Shown here: positions 26,654 to 35,161 of the stretch, piece after piece | Numbering within the stretch: the stretch's first letter is position 1 | Layout: the number at the start of each line of letters is the position of its first letter | NCBI RefSeq assembly: GCF_900169175.1 | Contig: NZ_FXZM01000005.1 | Coordinates: 124,001-188,000, forward strand | DNA: 64,000 nt | From: Brevibacterium jeotgali | GTDB lineage: Bacteria; Actinomycetota; Actinomycetes; Actinomycetales; Brevibacteriaceae | Reading direction: 5' to 3' | Made by a program: the position numbers and the translations under genes | The notes under the pieces: model-generated | What the model was told of the DNA's origin: nothing | The model's input: only the letters and a program-made list of their open reading frames with translations | Database searches by the model: none

Positions 26654-27274
26654 TCAGGATTCGCGGACGGCGATTTCGGCCACGACTGTGCCGATGGAGG
26701 TGAAGGAACGGGCCGACTCGTAGAACGTCTGCCCCAGCAGGGTCGCCGCAGCCAGGTACGCCAGCCCCCTCCGCGCCGCGGGCACCGCGTCGGACACCTG
26801 CAGGTGCAGGGCCTCCGCCCGGTAGAAGAGCCGTGACATCGCTTCCACGTACTGCCACTGATCCGGCTTGCCCGGCAGCCGCTTGAGCATGCTGTGCGTC
26901 TGGTCCGTCGCATTCGACAGCAGGGCGAGCATCTCGAGCACACCCACGGGGAGATCTTCGAAGGCGGAGGACGACAGAGCGAAGCCCACGGATTCGAGCC
27001 GGTGCGTCGACTGGCACAGCGAGTTGGTGAGGCGATAGAGGGCGTCGCGGTCGATCGGCGTCGCGTAGTTCTCCCGCAGAGCCCGCAGCACCGCCGCTTC
27101 CGCCGCATCCGCCTCATCGGAGACGGCTGCCAGTCGACCGGCTGCCTCGCGGCGCTCCTCGACGGGGATGCCGGACAGCTCCGCGAGGATCAGGCTGCTC
27201 TGCCGCAGGCTGGAGGAGATGGCGGTGAGGTGCGTGAAGTACTCCGCCTCGTGAGACGTACGGCGCAGGCGCAC
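26654..27274 (-). CDS. DUF47 (PhoU-like) Pit accessory protein
   Basis: A 206-residue all-helical protein. HLTAISSSLRQSSLILAEL near the start and the long Ala/Leu/Arg helices that follow match DUF47, a PhoU-related family usually encoded next to Pit transporters and thought to regulate them. The C-terminus VVAEIAVRES ends 9 bp before pit. The GTG at 27274 opens directly on the helical domain; upstream reading passes through intergenic-looking Pro/Arg-rich sequence. It may take part of the role of the missing phoU, which is inference. Confidence 0.85.
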   Translation of the reverse strand: MRLRRTSHEAEYFTHLTAISSSLRQSSLILAELSGIPVEERREAAGRLAAVSDEADAAEAAVLRALRENYATPIDRDALYRLTNSLCQSTHRLESVGFALSSSAFEDLPVGVLEMLALLSNATDQTHSMLKRLPGKPDQWQYVEAMSRLFYRAEALHLQVSDAVPAARRGLAYLAAATLLGQTFYESARSFTSIGTVVAEIAVRES

Positions 27275-27397
27275 AGGAAGACCATCCTCGCTGATTCGGA
27301 AAATGGGGTGGGTGCCGGACTGAGAGCGCCTCTCGGCGTTAGGCCGCTCGAAGCGGCGTGTGTTGGAGCCCGGGGCTTCAGCAGCCCGACACCCGGT

Positions 27398-27413
27398 GTG
27401 GCCCGAAGGCCAC
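27398..27413. terminator. Possible hairpin after the gene at 27459
   Basis: GTGGCC (27398-27403) and GGCCAC (27408-27413) with a CGAA tetraloop, about 45 bp past the minus-strand stop at 27459 and upstream of the DUF47 gene. Short stem, no T-run; weak evidence. Confidence 0.35.
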
Positions 27414-27458
27414 GGCACCAGTCTAACGACTCGTGCCGCAGACATCACGCCAGTGGTC

Positions 27459-28115
27459 TCACGCCAGTTCGTGCGCGCGATGCGAGCGCGCTGAGGAGGT
27501 GAGGTCGGTCGCAAGCTGCTCGAACGCCCGCGAGTCGTCCTGCCTGCCCAGCTCCCAGCGGCCGGCGGCGGCGACCTCGGCGAAGGCGGCGGCCCGCAGC
27601 AGGGCCATGGTGAAGTCGCCGCGGAAGGCCCCGGCGAGGATCTCGTCCGCAGCGCGGACGACCTCATCGGGGCCGGGAGGATCCTCGATCCCCGCCACCA
27701 GCTCCGCCAGATACGCGTCGACGCGGATGCGACCGCCCAGGCCCTCGGCCCGGGACACAGTGCGTCCGGTCATGTACTCCTCTGCCGATCGCCGAGGATT
27801 GCGGATGATCCATTCGCGCAGGGCATAGAGCCGCCAGAGGACGCCGGGCAGCGACACGGCGGGCGCTGAGGCCCAGATCTCCGCGATCGCCTCGAGGCCG
27901 ATCTCGTCGGCCAGGTGGACGAAGCGGCTCGTCGCCGCATCGTCACGGGCGGCGCGGTCGGCGTCGTCGGCAGCGGCGGGCGCGCCCTCGGTGTTCCCGT
28001 AGACCAGGAGCGAGGCCGCAGCGTGCGCGAGTTCGGCCAGCTGGGCGGGATCCGGGTGGGTGGCGTACCCCTCGAGATCCGCCTTCGGAAGGGGCTTATG
28101 GTGTCTGCGCATCAT
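27459..28115 (-). CDS. Conserved actinobacterial protein of unknown function
   Basis: A 218-residue, probably cytoplasmic and mainly helical protein. Recognisable segment: LADEIGLEAIAEIWASAPAVSLPGVLWRLYALREWIIRNP (about 66-105), then GRIRVDAYLAELVAGIEDPPGPDEVVRAADEIL. I recall similar proteins in other Micrococcales, with the 'W...SLPG.LWRLY.LREW' pattern, but no established function. Two ATGs in a row (28115, 28112) start it. It diverges from the gene at 28339 over 223 bp. Confidence 0.75.
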   Translation of the reverse strand: MMRRHHKPLPKADLEGYATHPDPAQLAELAHAAASLLVYGNTEGAPAAADDADRAARDDAATSRFVHLADEIGLEAIAEIWASAPAVSLPGVLWRLYALREWIIRNPRRSAEEYMTGRTVSRAEGLGGRIRVDAYLAELVAGIEDPPGPDEVVRAADEILAGAFRGDFTMALLRAAAFAEVAAAGRWELGRQDDSRAFEQLATDLTSSARSHRAHELA

Positions 28116-28338
28116 GCCTCAGGCTACTCCTCGAGCCTGGACAGCAGCGCGATCCCGCAGTTCCCGAGCGTCACTCCAGTGGTCTCTGAGCCTCCCTCCG
28201 CTTCTCACCTGGGTCGCCTCCGGGAACTCACAGGAATGCGGACATGTCCAGGTTGTGTTTGTACTGTCGTGGGAGTCTCCCCGCCACAGCGCTCCTGCCG
28301 CTGGAGACGAATGCTTCGAAGGCCCTTGAGGAGGACCT

Positions 28339-29286
28339 ATGACATCGCAGACCACCGCTTCGAGGGGACTGGGCGCAGCTCACACGTTCGCGTTCACGAA
28401 GGACGGGGAGCTCCGCCCCCAGGCGCAGACTCTGCTGGGCAGGGCGCTGTCCGTCCAGCGGCCGGTCGTGCTCGCCTACATCCGCAGCGTCCGCCGGCGC
28501 CATCCGCACGCCTCCCCGAGCGAGATCGCAGAGCTCCTCCGCAGGCACTACGTGAACCTCGCCATGGGGGGCGGCGCAGCAGTGGGCGCGACCGCTGTCG
28601 TCCCCGGCATCGGCACCGGGGCGGCGCTCGGTCTTGCCGCTGTCGAGACGGGCGGCTTCCTGGAGTTGTCCGCCCTGTACTCCCAGTCGCTCGCAGAGCT
28701 GCACGGCATGCAGGTGCGCGAACCCAAGCGCGCGAATGCGCTCGTCATGGGACTCATGCTGGGCGGATCCGGCAAGGACCTCGTCCGTCAGTTCTCCGAC
28801 CAGATCGAGGGCGGCCCGCCCGTCCACTCGAACTTCGGTGCGCTCGTGACGACGCAGATCCCCTCCGTCGTGATGGACACGGTCGTGCGGAAGCTGCGCA
28901 AGAAGCTCATCCGCACCTACGCCGCACGCACCGGCGGATCGATCGTGGGGCGCGCGCTGCCGTTCGGCGTGGGCGCCGTCGTCGGCGGCACCGCCAATCG
29001 CATCATGGCCAACACCGTCGTGAAGAATGCGCGGAACGCCTTCGGCGACATGCCGAACCACTTCTCGCCGGACCTCGACCCGTCATCCAGCAGCCCGCTG
29101 CGCGACGCGGACATCACCGCAGGGCTGCGCCATCTCATGGCGGTCGCGTCCCGGCGGAGGGGGAAGCAGGACATCGAGGGAGAAGCCGTCGACCAGCTGG
29201 GACTGCCCGGCATCGACGAGGCGACGGGCGAAGACGGCGACGCGCCCGAGGTCCCCCGCACCTGGCGGCCGGACCCTCGCCTCTGA
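28339..29286 (+). CDS. Conserved protein of unknown function with glycine-zipper segments
   Basis: A 315-residue protein. Gly-rich hydrophobic segments LAMGGGAAVGATAVVPGIGTGAALGLAAVE (about 74-103) and LPFGVGAVVGGTANRIMANTVVKNARNAFG (about 215-244) look like membrane-inserting glycine-zipper helices; the second resembles the C-terminal part of EcsC-family proteins, which is a weak hint. The last 60 residues are hydrophilic and disordered. GAGGA precedes the ATG by seven bases. Function unknown. Confidence 0.72.
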   Translation: MTSQTTASRGLGAAHTFAFTKDGELRPQAQTLLGRALSVQRPVVLAYIRSVRRRHPHASPSEIAELLRRHYVNLAMGGGAAVGATAVVPGIGTGAALGLAAVETGGFLELSALYSQSLAELHGMQVREPKRANALVMGLMLGGSGKDLVRQFSDQIEGGPPVHSNFGALVTTQIPSVVMDTVVRKLRKKLIRTYAARTGGSIVGRALPFGVGAVVGGTANRIMANTVVKNARNAFGDMPNHFSPDLDPSSSSPLRDADITAGLRHLMAVASRRRGKQDIEGEAVDQLGLPGIDEATGEDGDAPEVPRTWRPDPRL

Positions 29287-29307
29287 GAGACGATGACGCT
29301 CCGTCGG

Positions 29308-29350
29308 GCAGGTGCACCTGCATCTGCACCTGAGACTGCACCTGCACCGA
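29308..29350. repeat. TGCACCTG repeat cluster
   Basis: Close variants of GTGCACCTGCATC recur four times in the gap between the gene ending at 29286 and the convergent pyruvate oxidase gene (stop 29393): TGCACCTG at about 29309, 29321, 29333 and 29339. I see no gene in it. Confidence 0.6.
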
Positions 29351-29392
29351 GGGTCGTCCGGCCTACGGCGCGGCTCCACCGCGACCTCAGAT

Positions 29393-31108
29393 TCAGAGCA
29401 GCTGGCGCAGATTCGCCTTCGCGAGGTCGATGAGCTCGTCGCCGCGCCCGGACAGGACGGTGCGGACAGCGAAGAGTGCGAAGCCGGCCGCCTGCTGTGC
29501 CTTGATCGACGGGGGCATGGAGAGCTCCTGCCGCTCCACCACGACGTCCAGCAGCGCGGGGCCGTCATGCGCGAGGAACGCTTTCACCGTCTCCTCGAGC
29601 TCCTGGGGCTTCTCGACTCGGAACCCCTTGATGCCGACCGCATCCGCGATCGCCGCGAAGTCGGTGCTGCCGAGGTCCGTCGCATGGGTGACGAAGCCGG
29701 CGGCCTTCATCTCCAGTTCGACGAAGTTGAGCGAGTCGTTGTTGTAGACGACGGTCTTCACCGGCAGATCGTACTGGTGGACGGTCAGCAGCTCGCCCAT
29801 GAGCATCGACAGTCCGCCGTCGCCGGCCATCGCGATCACCTGACGGTCCGGGTAGGCGGACTGCGCACCGATCGCCTGCGACAGCGCGTTCGCCATCGAC
29901 CCGTGGCTGAAGGACCCGATGAGGCGCCTCTTCCCGTTCATCGTGAGGTGACGGGCGGCCCACATGACGGGTGAGCCGACGTCGGGCAGGAAGACCGCAT
30001 CGTCCGTCGCCCCTTCGTCGAGCAGCCGTGTGAGGTACTGCGGGTGGATCCGCCGGCGTGCCGGGGTCGCGAGGTCGTCGAGCTCCTTCCGGGTCCTGCC
30101 GTAGTGCTTCACCATCCGGGCGAGGTGCTTCGCGTCCTCCTGCTGGGTGAGCATCGGCAGGAGCGCTGCGACGGTCGAGCGGACGTCACCGACGAGCGGG
30201 TGGTCGACGCGTGTCCGCCGACCGATCTGGCCGCCGCGGATGTCCACCTGGATGACCGTCGCGTCCTGCGGGAGGAACTGCGGGTAGGGGAAGTCGGTGC
30301 CGAGCATGACGAGCGTCTCCGCCTGCATCATCGCGTGGTAGCCGGACGCGAAGCCCAGCAGCCCCGACATCCCCACGTCGTAGGGATTGTCATGCTCGAT
30401 GAACTCCTTGCCGCGCAGCGCGTGGACGATGGGGGCCTGCAGCCTCTCCGCCAGCTCGATGACCTGATCGCGCGCCCCGTCGACGCCCGCACCGGCGAGG
30501 ATCGTCACCTTCGTGCAGTCGTTGAGCGCCTGCGCGGCGCCTGCCAGCGCCGGCCCGGCCGGGACGGTGGCGGATGCGGTGGGGAGGACGGCCTCGGCGG
30601 CGGTGTCGATCCGCGTGAGCAGCACATCGCCGGGGATGACGAGGACTGCCGGGCCGCGCTGGGACAGTGCCTCCCGCAGTGCGATGCGCAGCAGTCGCGG
30701 CAGCTGCTCCGCACTGCTGACGTGCTCGATGTAGACACTGGACTCGCGGAAGAGCTCCTGCGGGTGCGTCTCCTGGAAGTAGCCGGTGCCGATCTCCTCG
30801 CTGGGGATCTGAGCGGCGATCGCCAGCACCGGCACACGCGAGCGCATCGCGTCGTACAGCCCGTTCACGAGGTGCGTGTTGCCCGGGCCGCAGGAGCCTG
30901 CGCAGGCGGCGAGTGCACCGGTGAGTCCGGCTTCAGCGGAGGCGGCGAAGGCGGCTGCCTCCTCGTGACGAGTGCTGAACCAGCTGATCCCGTCCGTGCC
31001 GCGCAGGGCATCCGTGAAGCCGTTGAGGGAATCGCCTGCGATCCCGTAGACGCGGCTCACGCCGCTCGCTGCGAGTGTGTCCACGATGTGCTGCGCGGCG
31101 GTGGGCAT
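29393..31108 (-). CDS. poxB: Pyruvate:quinone oxidoreductase (pyruvate oxidase/dehydrogenase, TPP-dependent)
   Basis: A 571-residue TPP- and FAD-dependent enzyme oxidising pyruvate to acetate and CO2 with electrons to quinone. N-terminal YGIAGDSLNGF and the catalytic Glu in TRHEEAAAFAA (Glu49 or 50) define the PYR domain. GSCGPGNTHLVNGLYDAMRSRVPVLAIAAQIP and GTGYFQETHP are PoxB-specific. The TPP motif is MAGDGGLSMLMGELLT...NN. The C-terminal helix (LIDLAKANLRQLL) is amphipathic, as expected for lipid-activated membrane binding. AGGAG six bases before the ATG at 31108. It probably feeds the menaquinone pool in this host. Confidence 0.93.
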   Translation of the reverse strand: MPTAAQHIVDTLAASGVSRVYGIAGDSLNGFTDALRGTDGISWFSTRHEEAAAFAASAEAGLTGALAACAGSCGPGNTHLVNGLYDAMRSRVPVLAIAAQIPSEEIGTGYFQETHPQELFRESSVYIEHVSSAEQLPRLLRIALREALSQRGPAVLVIPGDVLLTRIDTAAEAVLPTASATVPAGPALAGAAQALNDCTKVTILAGAGVDGARDQVIELAERLQAPIVHALRGKEFIEHDNPYDVGMSGLLGFASGYHAMMQAETLVMLGTDFPYPQFLPQDATVIQVDIRGGQIGRRTRVDHPLVGDVRSTVAALLPMLTQQEDAKHLARMVKHYGRTRKELDDLATPARRRIHPQYLTRLLDEGATDDAVFLPDVGSPVMWAARHLTMNGKRRLIGSFSHGSMANALSQAIGAQSAYPDRQVIAMAGDGGLSMLMGELLTVHQYDLPVKTVVYNNDSLNFVELEMKAAGFVTHATDLGSTDFAAIADAVGIKGFRVEKPQELEETVKAFLAHDGPALLDVVVERQELSMPPSIKAQQAAGFALFAVRTVLSGRGDELIDLAKANLRQLL

Positions 31109-31316
31109 GGCGTTCTCCTGACGGATCTGCGACGTGTGTCCATCCACGAGCCTAGCCCCGCGCACCGCTGGAAGGCAGGGAGGCTGTGGGCCATGCGCCC
31201 GGGCAGGTCGGTACGAGGGCACGCCCCGTCAGCGGCAGATCACCGCCCGGTGTGAATCGTCTTCGGAGCGCGGCGGCCCCCTTCCCTGAGTGGACGGGAG
31301 CAACCAGGCTGGGGCC

Positions 31317-31799
31317 ATGACTGGAGAAACGGATCCTCGGAACCCCTCGGACATCGACCGCGCCGGGATCGGCGCGCATGAACAGGCGGCGGGCGCGGGC
31401 CGGGGAGCCGCGACCCCCACCGTGTGGGTGACCCTGCAGGCTCAGGACGCCGAAGCTCTCATCATCTACCTGACAGAGTCATTCGGCTTCCGGCTCACCG
31501 CGCGCCATGACGACGGAGACACCGTCGCCCACGCAGAGCTGCTGTGGCCCGAGGGTGCGGGCGGCCTGATGCTCGGGTCGTACCGGGAGGGCCGCGAGTG
31601 GTCGCGGAGGCCCGGCACAGCAGGCACGTACGTCGTCGTGCAGGATGTCGACGCGCTGCACGAACGGGCGCAGCGGGCGGGGGCTGAGGTCGTCAGTCCG
31701 CTCGTCGACACCGACTACGGCAGCCGTGAGTTCACGGTGAAGGACCCGGAAGGGAATCTCTGGTCCTTCGGCACGTATGCGGGTGTGCCGATGCCCTGA
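31317..31799 (+). CDS. VOC family (glyoxalase/bleomycin-resistance-like) protein
   Basis: A 160-residue protein. Residues about 34-155 form a VOC domain: VWVTLQAQDAEALIIYLTESFGFRLTARHDDGD, then YVVVQDVDALHERAQRAGAEVVSP, then YGSREFTVKDPEGNLWSFGTY, the classic end of these domains. The first 33 residues are polar and non-conserved. Start uncertain: ATG at 31317 has only weak GGGG upstream; a GTG at 31290 is possible. Substrate unknown. Confidence 0.85.
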   Translation: MTGETDPRNPSDIDRAGIGAHEQAAGAGRGAATPTVWVTLQAQDAEALIIYLTESFGFRLTARHDDGDTVAHAELLWPEGAGGLMLGSYREGREWSRRPGTAGTYVVVQDVDALHERAQRAGAEVVSPLVDTDYGSREFTVKDPEGNLWSFGTYAGVPMP

Positions 31800-31841
31800 G
31801 GGAAGGCAGGACCTGTGAGGACAGGGCGGCGCCGCGCACGC

Positions 31842-31909
31842 ACCGGTGCTGTGCACTGGCCGGTTCTGTGGACTCACCGGTTCTGTGGACCGTGCCGGTT
31901 CTGTAGACT
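31842..31909. repeat. 17-18-bp direct repeats upstream of tRNA-Lys
   Basis: CCGGTTCTGTGGACT-like units start at 31860, 31877 and 31895, with a degenerate fourth (ACCGGTGCTGTGCACT) at 31842. The last unit reads CTGTAGACT, and its TAGACT (31904-31909) is a plausible -10 for the tRNA that starts at 31916. Confidence 0.8.
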
Positions 31910-31915
31910 CTGCGT

Positions 31916-31991
31916 GGGCCTATAGCTCAGTTGGCAGAGCAACGGACTTTTAATCCGTGGGTCGTGGGTTCGATCCCCACTGGGCCCACCA
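31916..31991 (+). tRNA. tRNA-Lys (anticodon UUU)
   Basis: 76 nt including an encoded CCA. The acceptor arm GGGCCTA pairs with TGGGCCC (six Watson-Crick pairs and one G-T), the D-arm has AGCTCAGTTGGCAGAGC, the anticodon loop is CTTTTAA with TTT as anticodon, and the T-arm is GTGGGTTCGATCCCCAC. Discriminator A, then CCA at 31989-31991. Confidence 0.96.
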
Positions 31992-32295
31992 ACGTCGGGG
32001 CGCTGATCACGGAGGGCCCCACCGGCCGGCGCTCCACCATCGGCAGGAGCAGTCCCGGTCGCAGGTGACGACAACGGGGTTCACACCCGGCATCCATGCT
32101 CCTCGCTCTGAGAGTGCGCGCCACCGGTTCCCGCCATCCACCACGGGCATCGTGCCGTGGTGGATGGCGGGAACCATCATCGTCAGCGATGCGATCGTGG
32201 CGGTGGTCGCAAGCCGGTCGGCGCTGGAATGCACGACGACGCCCCGAAGGCGAGGGGTGGGGCGGCAGCTCCTCCCCGGACTCGGCCTCCGGGGC
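31992..32295. other. 304-bp gap between tRNA-Lys and the FemAB-like gene
   Basis: I see no convincing gene. It contains the perfect 21-bp inverted repeat at 32126-32175 and otherwise unremarkable GC-rich sequence. No duplicated tRNA 3' end, integrase or transposase was found near it. Confidence 0.6.
32126..32175. repeat. Perfect 21-bp inverted repeat
   Basis: GGTTCCCGCCATCCACCACG plus one G (32126-32146) is exactly complementary to 32155-32175, with an 8-nt loop. It lies 134 bp after the tRNA and 120 bp past the stop of the FemAB-like gene (minus strand). As RNA it would be a very stable hairpin on either strand. No T-run follows. Confidence 0.9.
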
Positions 32296-33399
32296 CTACC
32301 TGTCAGCGCCCCGCGTCTCTGAGCCTGCCGGCACCGGCTGCGGACCCTCCGGCAGCGGCCGCCGATACAGCGGGAAGAACTCCGCGTCGTCGTCCCACTG
32401 CATACCCGCCGCGTCGAACTCACGCCGCCGCTCTCCCACGAGCGCCTCGAATGCGACCGGGTCGAGGACCCTCTCACCGGTGTGGAACATCACTCCGCCA
32501 TCCGGCGCGAAACGTCGCTTGTACCGTTCCAGGCCGTCGCCCGGCGTCACCCCGCCGCCGAGCACGTACCTCCGGCAGCCGATCTCTCTCGCCCAGTTCA
32601 TGGAGTGGTACTCCATGAACTCCGTAGGCCGCAGTCCGAGCGCCGCCTCCTCTGTTCCGCCGAGGAATGCGTACGCCGTGTCGGCGCCCAGCAGCATCAG
32701 ATTCGCAGCGACGGCTCGACCGTCGTGGATCGCGAAGACCAGCGCGGCCCGATCCCCCAGCGCGGACGTCAGCCGTGCGAAGAACGCACGGTCGAATCGA
32801 TACCAGTCGTCGCTCGCACGGCGCTCCATCGTGCCGCGGTATATCCGTGCGAAGTCGTCGAGGCGCGAGCAGTCGGTATCGATCTCCACCCTCATCTCGC
32901 CGCGCAGTGCTCTCCTGAAGGCCTGCCTCACCTTCTTGTGGAGGCCCGCCCAGAGCTCTTCTTCGTCAGCCGGCAGCTCACTGACGGAATTGAGATTCCG
33001 CGGTCGCCGAGTGCCCGGGTATGGCAGGACGTCGTCGAACAGAGAGAACCTGATGAACTCTGCGACCACGCCGTGGTCCCCTGCCCACCGGTCGAACTCC
33101 TCCCAGAAGCGCCAGGCGAGCTCAGCGTCACTGTCCGGCCCCCAGCGCAGGGGTCCTCCATAGCCGTACGGGGAGCTGATGTCGCTCTTCGGGCCTCCGT
33201 CGATCGAACGCATCACGAACGGATAGAGGACTGTCGAGCGGTCGAGGTCCATGACCGCCGCCAGCAGCCTGCCGTCCGGTGGGCAGACCAGATCGCCGTA
33301 TCCCGGGTGGGCGTAGGGGAGCTGCATGGGTGACCTCTCCCAGACCGCTACCCACTCGCTCCGATCCTCCACCGAATCCAGCACTCGAAAACCCACCAC
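32296..33399 (-). CDS. FemAB/BioF2-like GNAT-fold protein
   Basis: A 367-residue protein. Residues 150-330 show the FemAB-like acyltransferase layout: ELWAGLHKKVRQAFRRALR, FARIYRGTMERRASDDWYRF, ALVFAIHDGRAVAANLMLLGADTAYAFLGGTEEAALGLRPTEFMEYHSMNWAREIGCRRYVLGGG. Such proteins transfer aminoacyl or acyl groups to cell-wall precursors or glycolipids. The GTG at 33399 has AAGGGGG eight bases upstream. It faces a sugar transferase and GNAT gene on the other strand (242-bp gap), so a shared role in a surface glycan is likely but unproven. Confidence 0.8.
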   Translation of the reverse strand: MVGFRVLDSVEDRSEWVAVWERSPMQLPYAHPGYGDLVCPPDGRLLAAVMDLDRSTVLYPFVMRSIDGGPKSDISSPYGYGGPLRWGPDSDAELAWRFWEEFDRWAGDHGVVAEFIRFSLFDDVLPYPGTRRPRNLNSVSELPADEEELWAGLHKKVRQAFRRALRGEMRVEIDTDCSRLDDFARIYRGTMERRASDDWYRFDRAFFARLTSALGDRAALVFAIHDGRAVAANLMLLGADTAYAFLGGTEEAALGLRPTEFMEYHSMNWAREIGCRRYVLGGGVTPGDGLERYKRRFAPDGGVMFHTGERVLDPVAFEALVGERRREFDAAGMQWDDDAEFFPLYRRPLPEGPQPVPAGSETRGADR

Positions 33400-33641
33400 G
33401 CATCAGCCCCCTTCTCGTTCGACCGCAGAGATCCCTCGCCGCAGATATTTCCCTTTTCGAAATCAATGACGACCGACACGCTACCGACAGCACCCGCACT
33501 GCAGGCTCGCTCCACGGGCGTGATGCGGGACTCCGCAGGTGGAGGGCGGGAGCCCGCACAACCCGCGCGCAGTCCGTGGCCTTCGGCTGATACAAGCGAT
33601 AGAAGTGACGGAGCGGCGCCAACGGACGGAAGGGAACAGGC

Positions 33642-34328
33642 ATGCACACTGAGCTCTCTCTGCGGGAGGCAATGGGTCAGCACTGCCCTCCTGCCCACCG
33701 GAGGCTCACCCCGGCCCGCCTCCTGCTGAAGCGAGCGCTGGACGTCGTCGGGGCTCTGACCGCTCTCGTGCTCCTGGGCCCGGTGATCATCGGGGTCGGC
33801 ATCGCCGTGCGGATCCGACTGGGCAGGCCGATCGTCTTCTCGCAGTCGCGCCCCGGACGCCACGGCGCACTGTTCCGCATGATCAAGTTCCGCACGATGA
33901 GCACTGCGGTGGACTCTGCGGGCGCGCCCCTCCCCGACGGCCAGCGACTCACCGCCTTCGGACGGGCCCTGCGCCGCACCAGCCTCGATGAGCTGCCCGA
34001 GCTGTTCAATGTCCTCACCGGCGACATGTCCCTCGTCGGCCCGCGCCCTCTGCTGGAGGAATACACCGCGTACTTCACCGATGCTGAGGCGAAGCGCCTC
34101 CTGGTGCGCCCGGGGATCACGGGCCTTGCTCAGGTGCACGGCCGCAACACAGTGGGCTGGGACGATCGGCTGGCCCTCGACGTCGAGTATGTGGAGAACC
34201 TGTCCATCCGCGGGGACACCCGCCTCGTCCTCGCCACGGCCTGCGCAGTGCTCCGACGCGACGGGGTGGTGGAGGACCCGTCCGCCGCCATGGAGGACCT
34301 CGATGTCGAGAGGGCCCGGCGTCTATGA
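33642..34328 (+). CDS. Bactoprenyl-phosphate sugar transferase (WcaJ C-terminal type)
   Basis: A 228-residue sugar transferase. One N-terminal membrane segment, VVGALTALVLLGPVIIGVGIAV (about 35-56), then the conserved catalytic blocks RPIVFSQSRPGRHGALFRMIKFRTM, LRRTSLDELPELFNVLTGDMSLVGPRPLL and RPGITGLAQVHGRN. These small enzymes load the first sugar phosphate onto undecaprenyl phosphate for exopolysaccharide or glycoprotein assembly. The TGA overlaps the ATG of the next gene. No polymerase, flippase or other glycosyltransferase is in view. Confidence 0.92.
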   Translation: MHTELSLREAMGQHCPPAHRRLTPARLLLKRALDVVGALTALVLLGPVIIGVGIAVRIRLGRPIVFSQSRPGRHGALFRMIKFRTMSTAVDSAGAPLPDGQRLTAFGRALRRTSLDELPELFNVLTGDMSLVGPRPLLEEYTAYFTDAEAKRLLVRPGITGLAQVHGRNTVGWDDRLALDVEYVENLSIRGDTRLVLATACAVLRRDGVVEDPSAAMEDLDVERARRL

Positions 34329-35161
34329 TCTGCCCGCCGCGGGGCGACCTGCAGTTCAGGGGCCTGGCCGAGGAACACCTCACCTTCTTCGGAGACGCCC
34401 TCCAGGCCTCCGTGGAGCCGGAGCACCGTCCCTACGTCGTCGACAACCAGCACGGGTACCTCGACTACCTGCGGCTGGTCATCGACTTTCCCGTGTCGTT
34501 CCCCCACCACCGCCTGCGCGTCCTCGCTGATGCTCACGGCCGCCCAGCGGCATTCGCCGACTTCCGCGTGCATCCTCCCGCTCGCGGCTTCCTGTCCTCA
34601 CTCGTCGTGTTCCCACCGTTCCGGGGCCGAGGGCTCGGGAAGCGCATCCTCCGCGCGTTCGCCGACGAGTTCCCCGCTGTGACAGAGCTCGGCCTGGATG
34701 TCTTCGCCGACAACTCTCCGGCGATCGGGCTCTACACGGCGATCGGATTCCACCGGGTCGCCTCCCACCACTGGCTGGTCAGAGAAGTCCGACCCGGCCC
34801 GCACCCCGTCGCCCTCACGGACCTGCCCCAGGGGCTCGGCATGCATGCGGCCCACGGTTTCGCGAGCTTCACCGCCGAGCACAGGGGATCACACACCAGG
34901 GTCGGACTGATCGGCGATCACGTGATCAACTGCTTCGAGGAGGCCACGTTCACGGACCACGCACTCCTCTCAGCCATCGCACGGACCTTCACGAGCAGAC
35001 GGACATCCGCGGGCGGGATGACTGCGTTCCACTCCACGACGAACCGCGACCTGAGCGGATCGCCGCGGGTCGCACACGTGAACACCTCGGAGCGGATGGT
35101 GCTGACCGACATGTCGCGACTGCGCGGATCAGCCGCCCGGCCCGGTCAGACTCAGCGGTAG
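34325..35161 (+). CDS. GNAT family acetyltransferase coupled to the sugar transferase
   Basis: A 278-residue protein. The GNAT core is at residues 65-155: RVLADAHGRPAAFADFRVHPPARGFLSSLVVFPPFRGRGLGKRILRAFADEF with the acetyl-CoA loop FRGRGLGKRI, and then ELGLDVFADNSPAIGLYTAIGFHRV. The remaining 120 residues are not recognised and may form a substrate-binding domain. ATG at 34325 overlaps the sugar transferase stop. By context it may acetylate an amino sugar of the glycan. Its 3' end overlaps the convergent SDR gene by 10 bp. Confidence 0.82.
   Translation: MICPPRGDLQFRGLAEEHLTFFGDALQASVEPEHRPYVVDNQHGYLDYLRLVIDFPVSFPHHRLRVLADAHGRPAAFADFRVHPPARGFLSSLVVFPPFRGRGLGKRILRAFADEFPAVTELGLDVFADNSPAIGLYTAIGFHRVASHHWLVREVRPGPHPVALTDLPQGLGMHAAHGFASFTAEHRGSHTRVGLIGDHVINCFEEATFTDHALLSAIARTFTSRRTSAGGMTAFHSTTNRDLSGSPRVAHVNTSERMVLTDMSRLRGSAARPGQTQR

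Noticed and set aside
31927-32124. Minus-strand frame covering the tRNA, with the protein string GIEPTTHGLK
   Set aside because: It is the well-known false ORF formed by antisense reading of a tRNA-Lys gene; there is no other support.
32126-32175. Possible CRISPR or IS terminal repeat
   Set aside because: There is a single palindrome, no spaced repeats, no second copy, and no transposase between or beside it.
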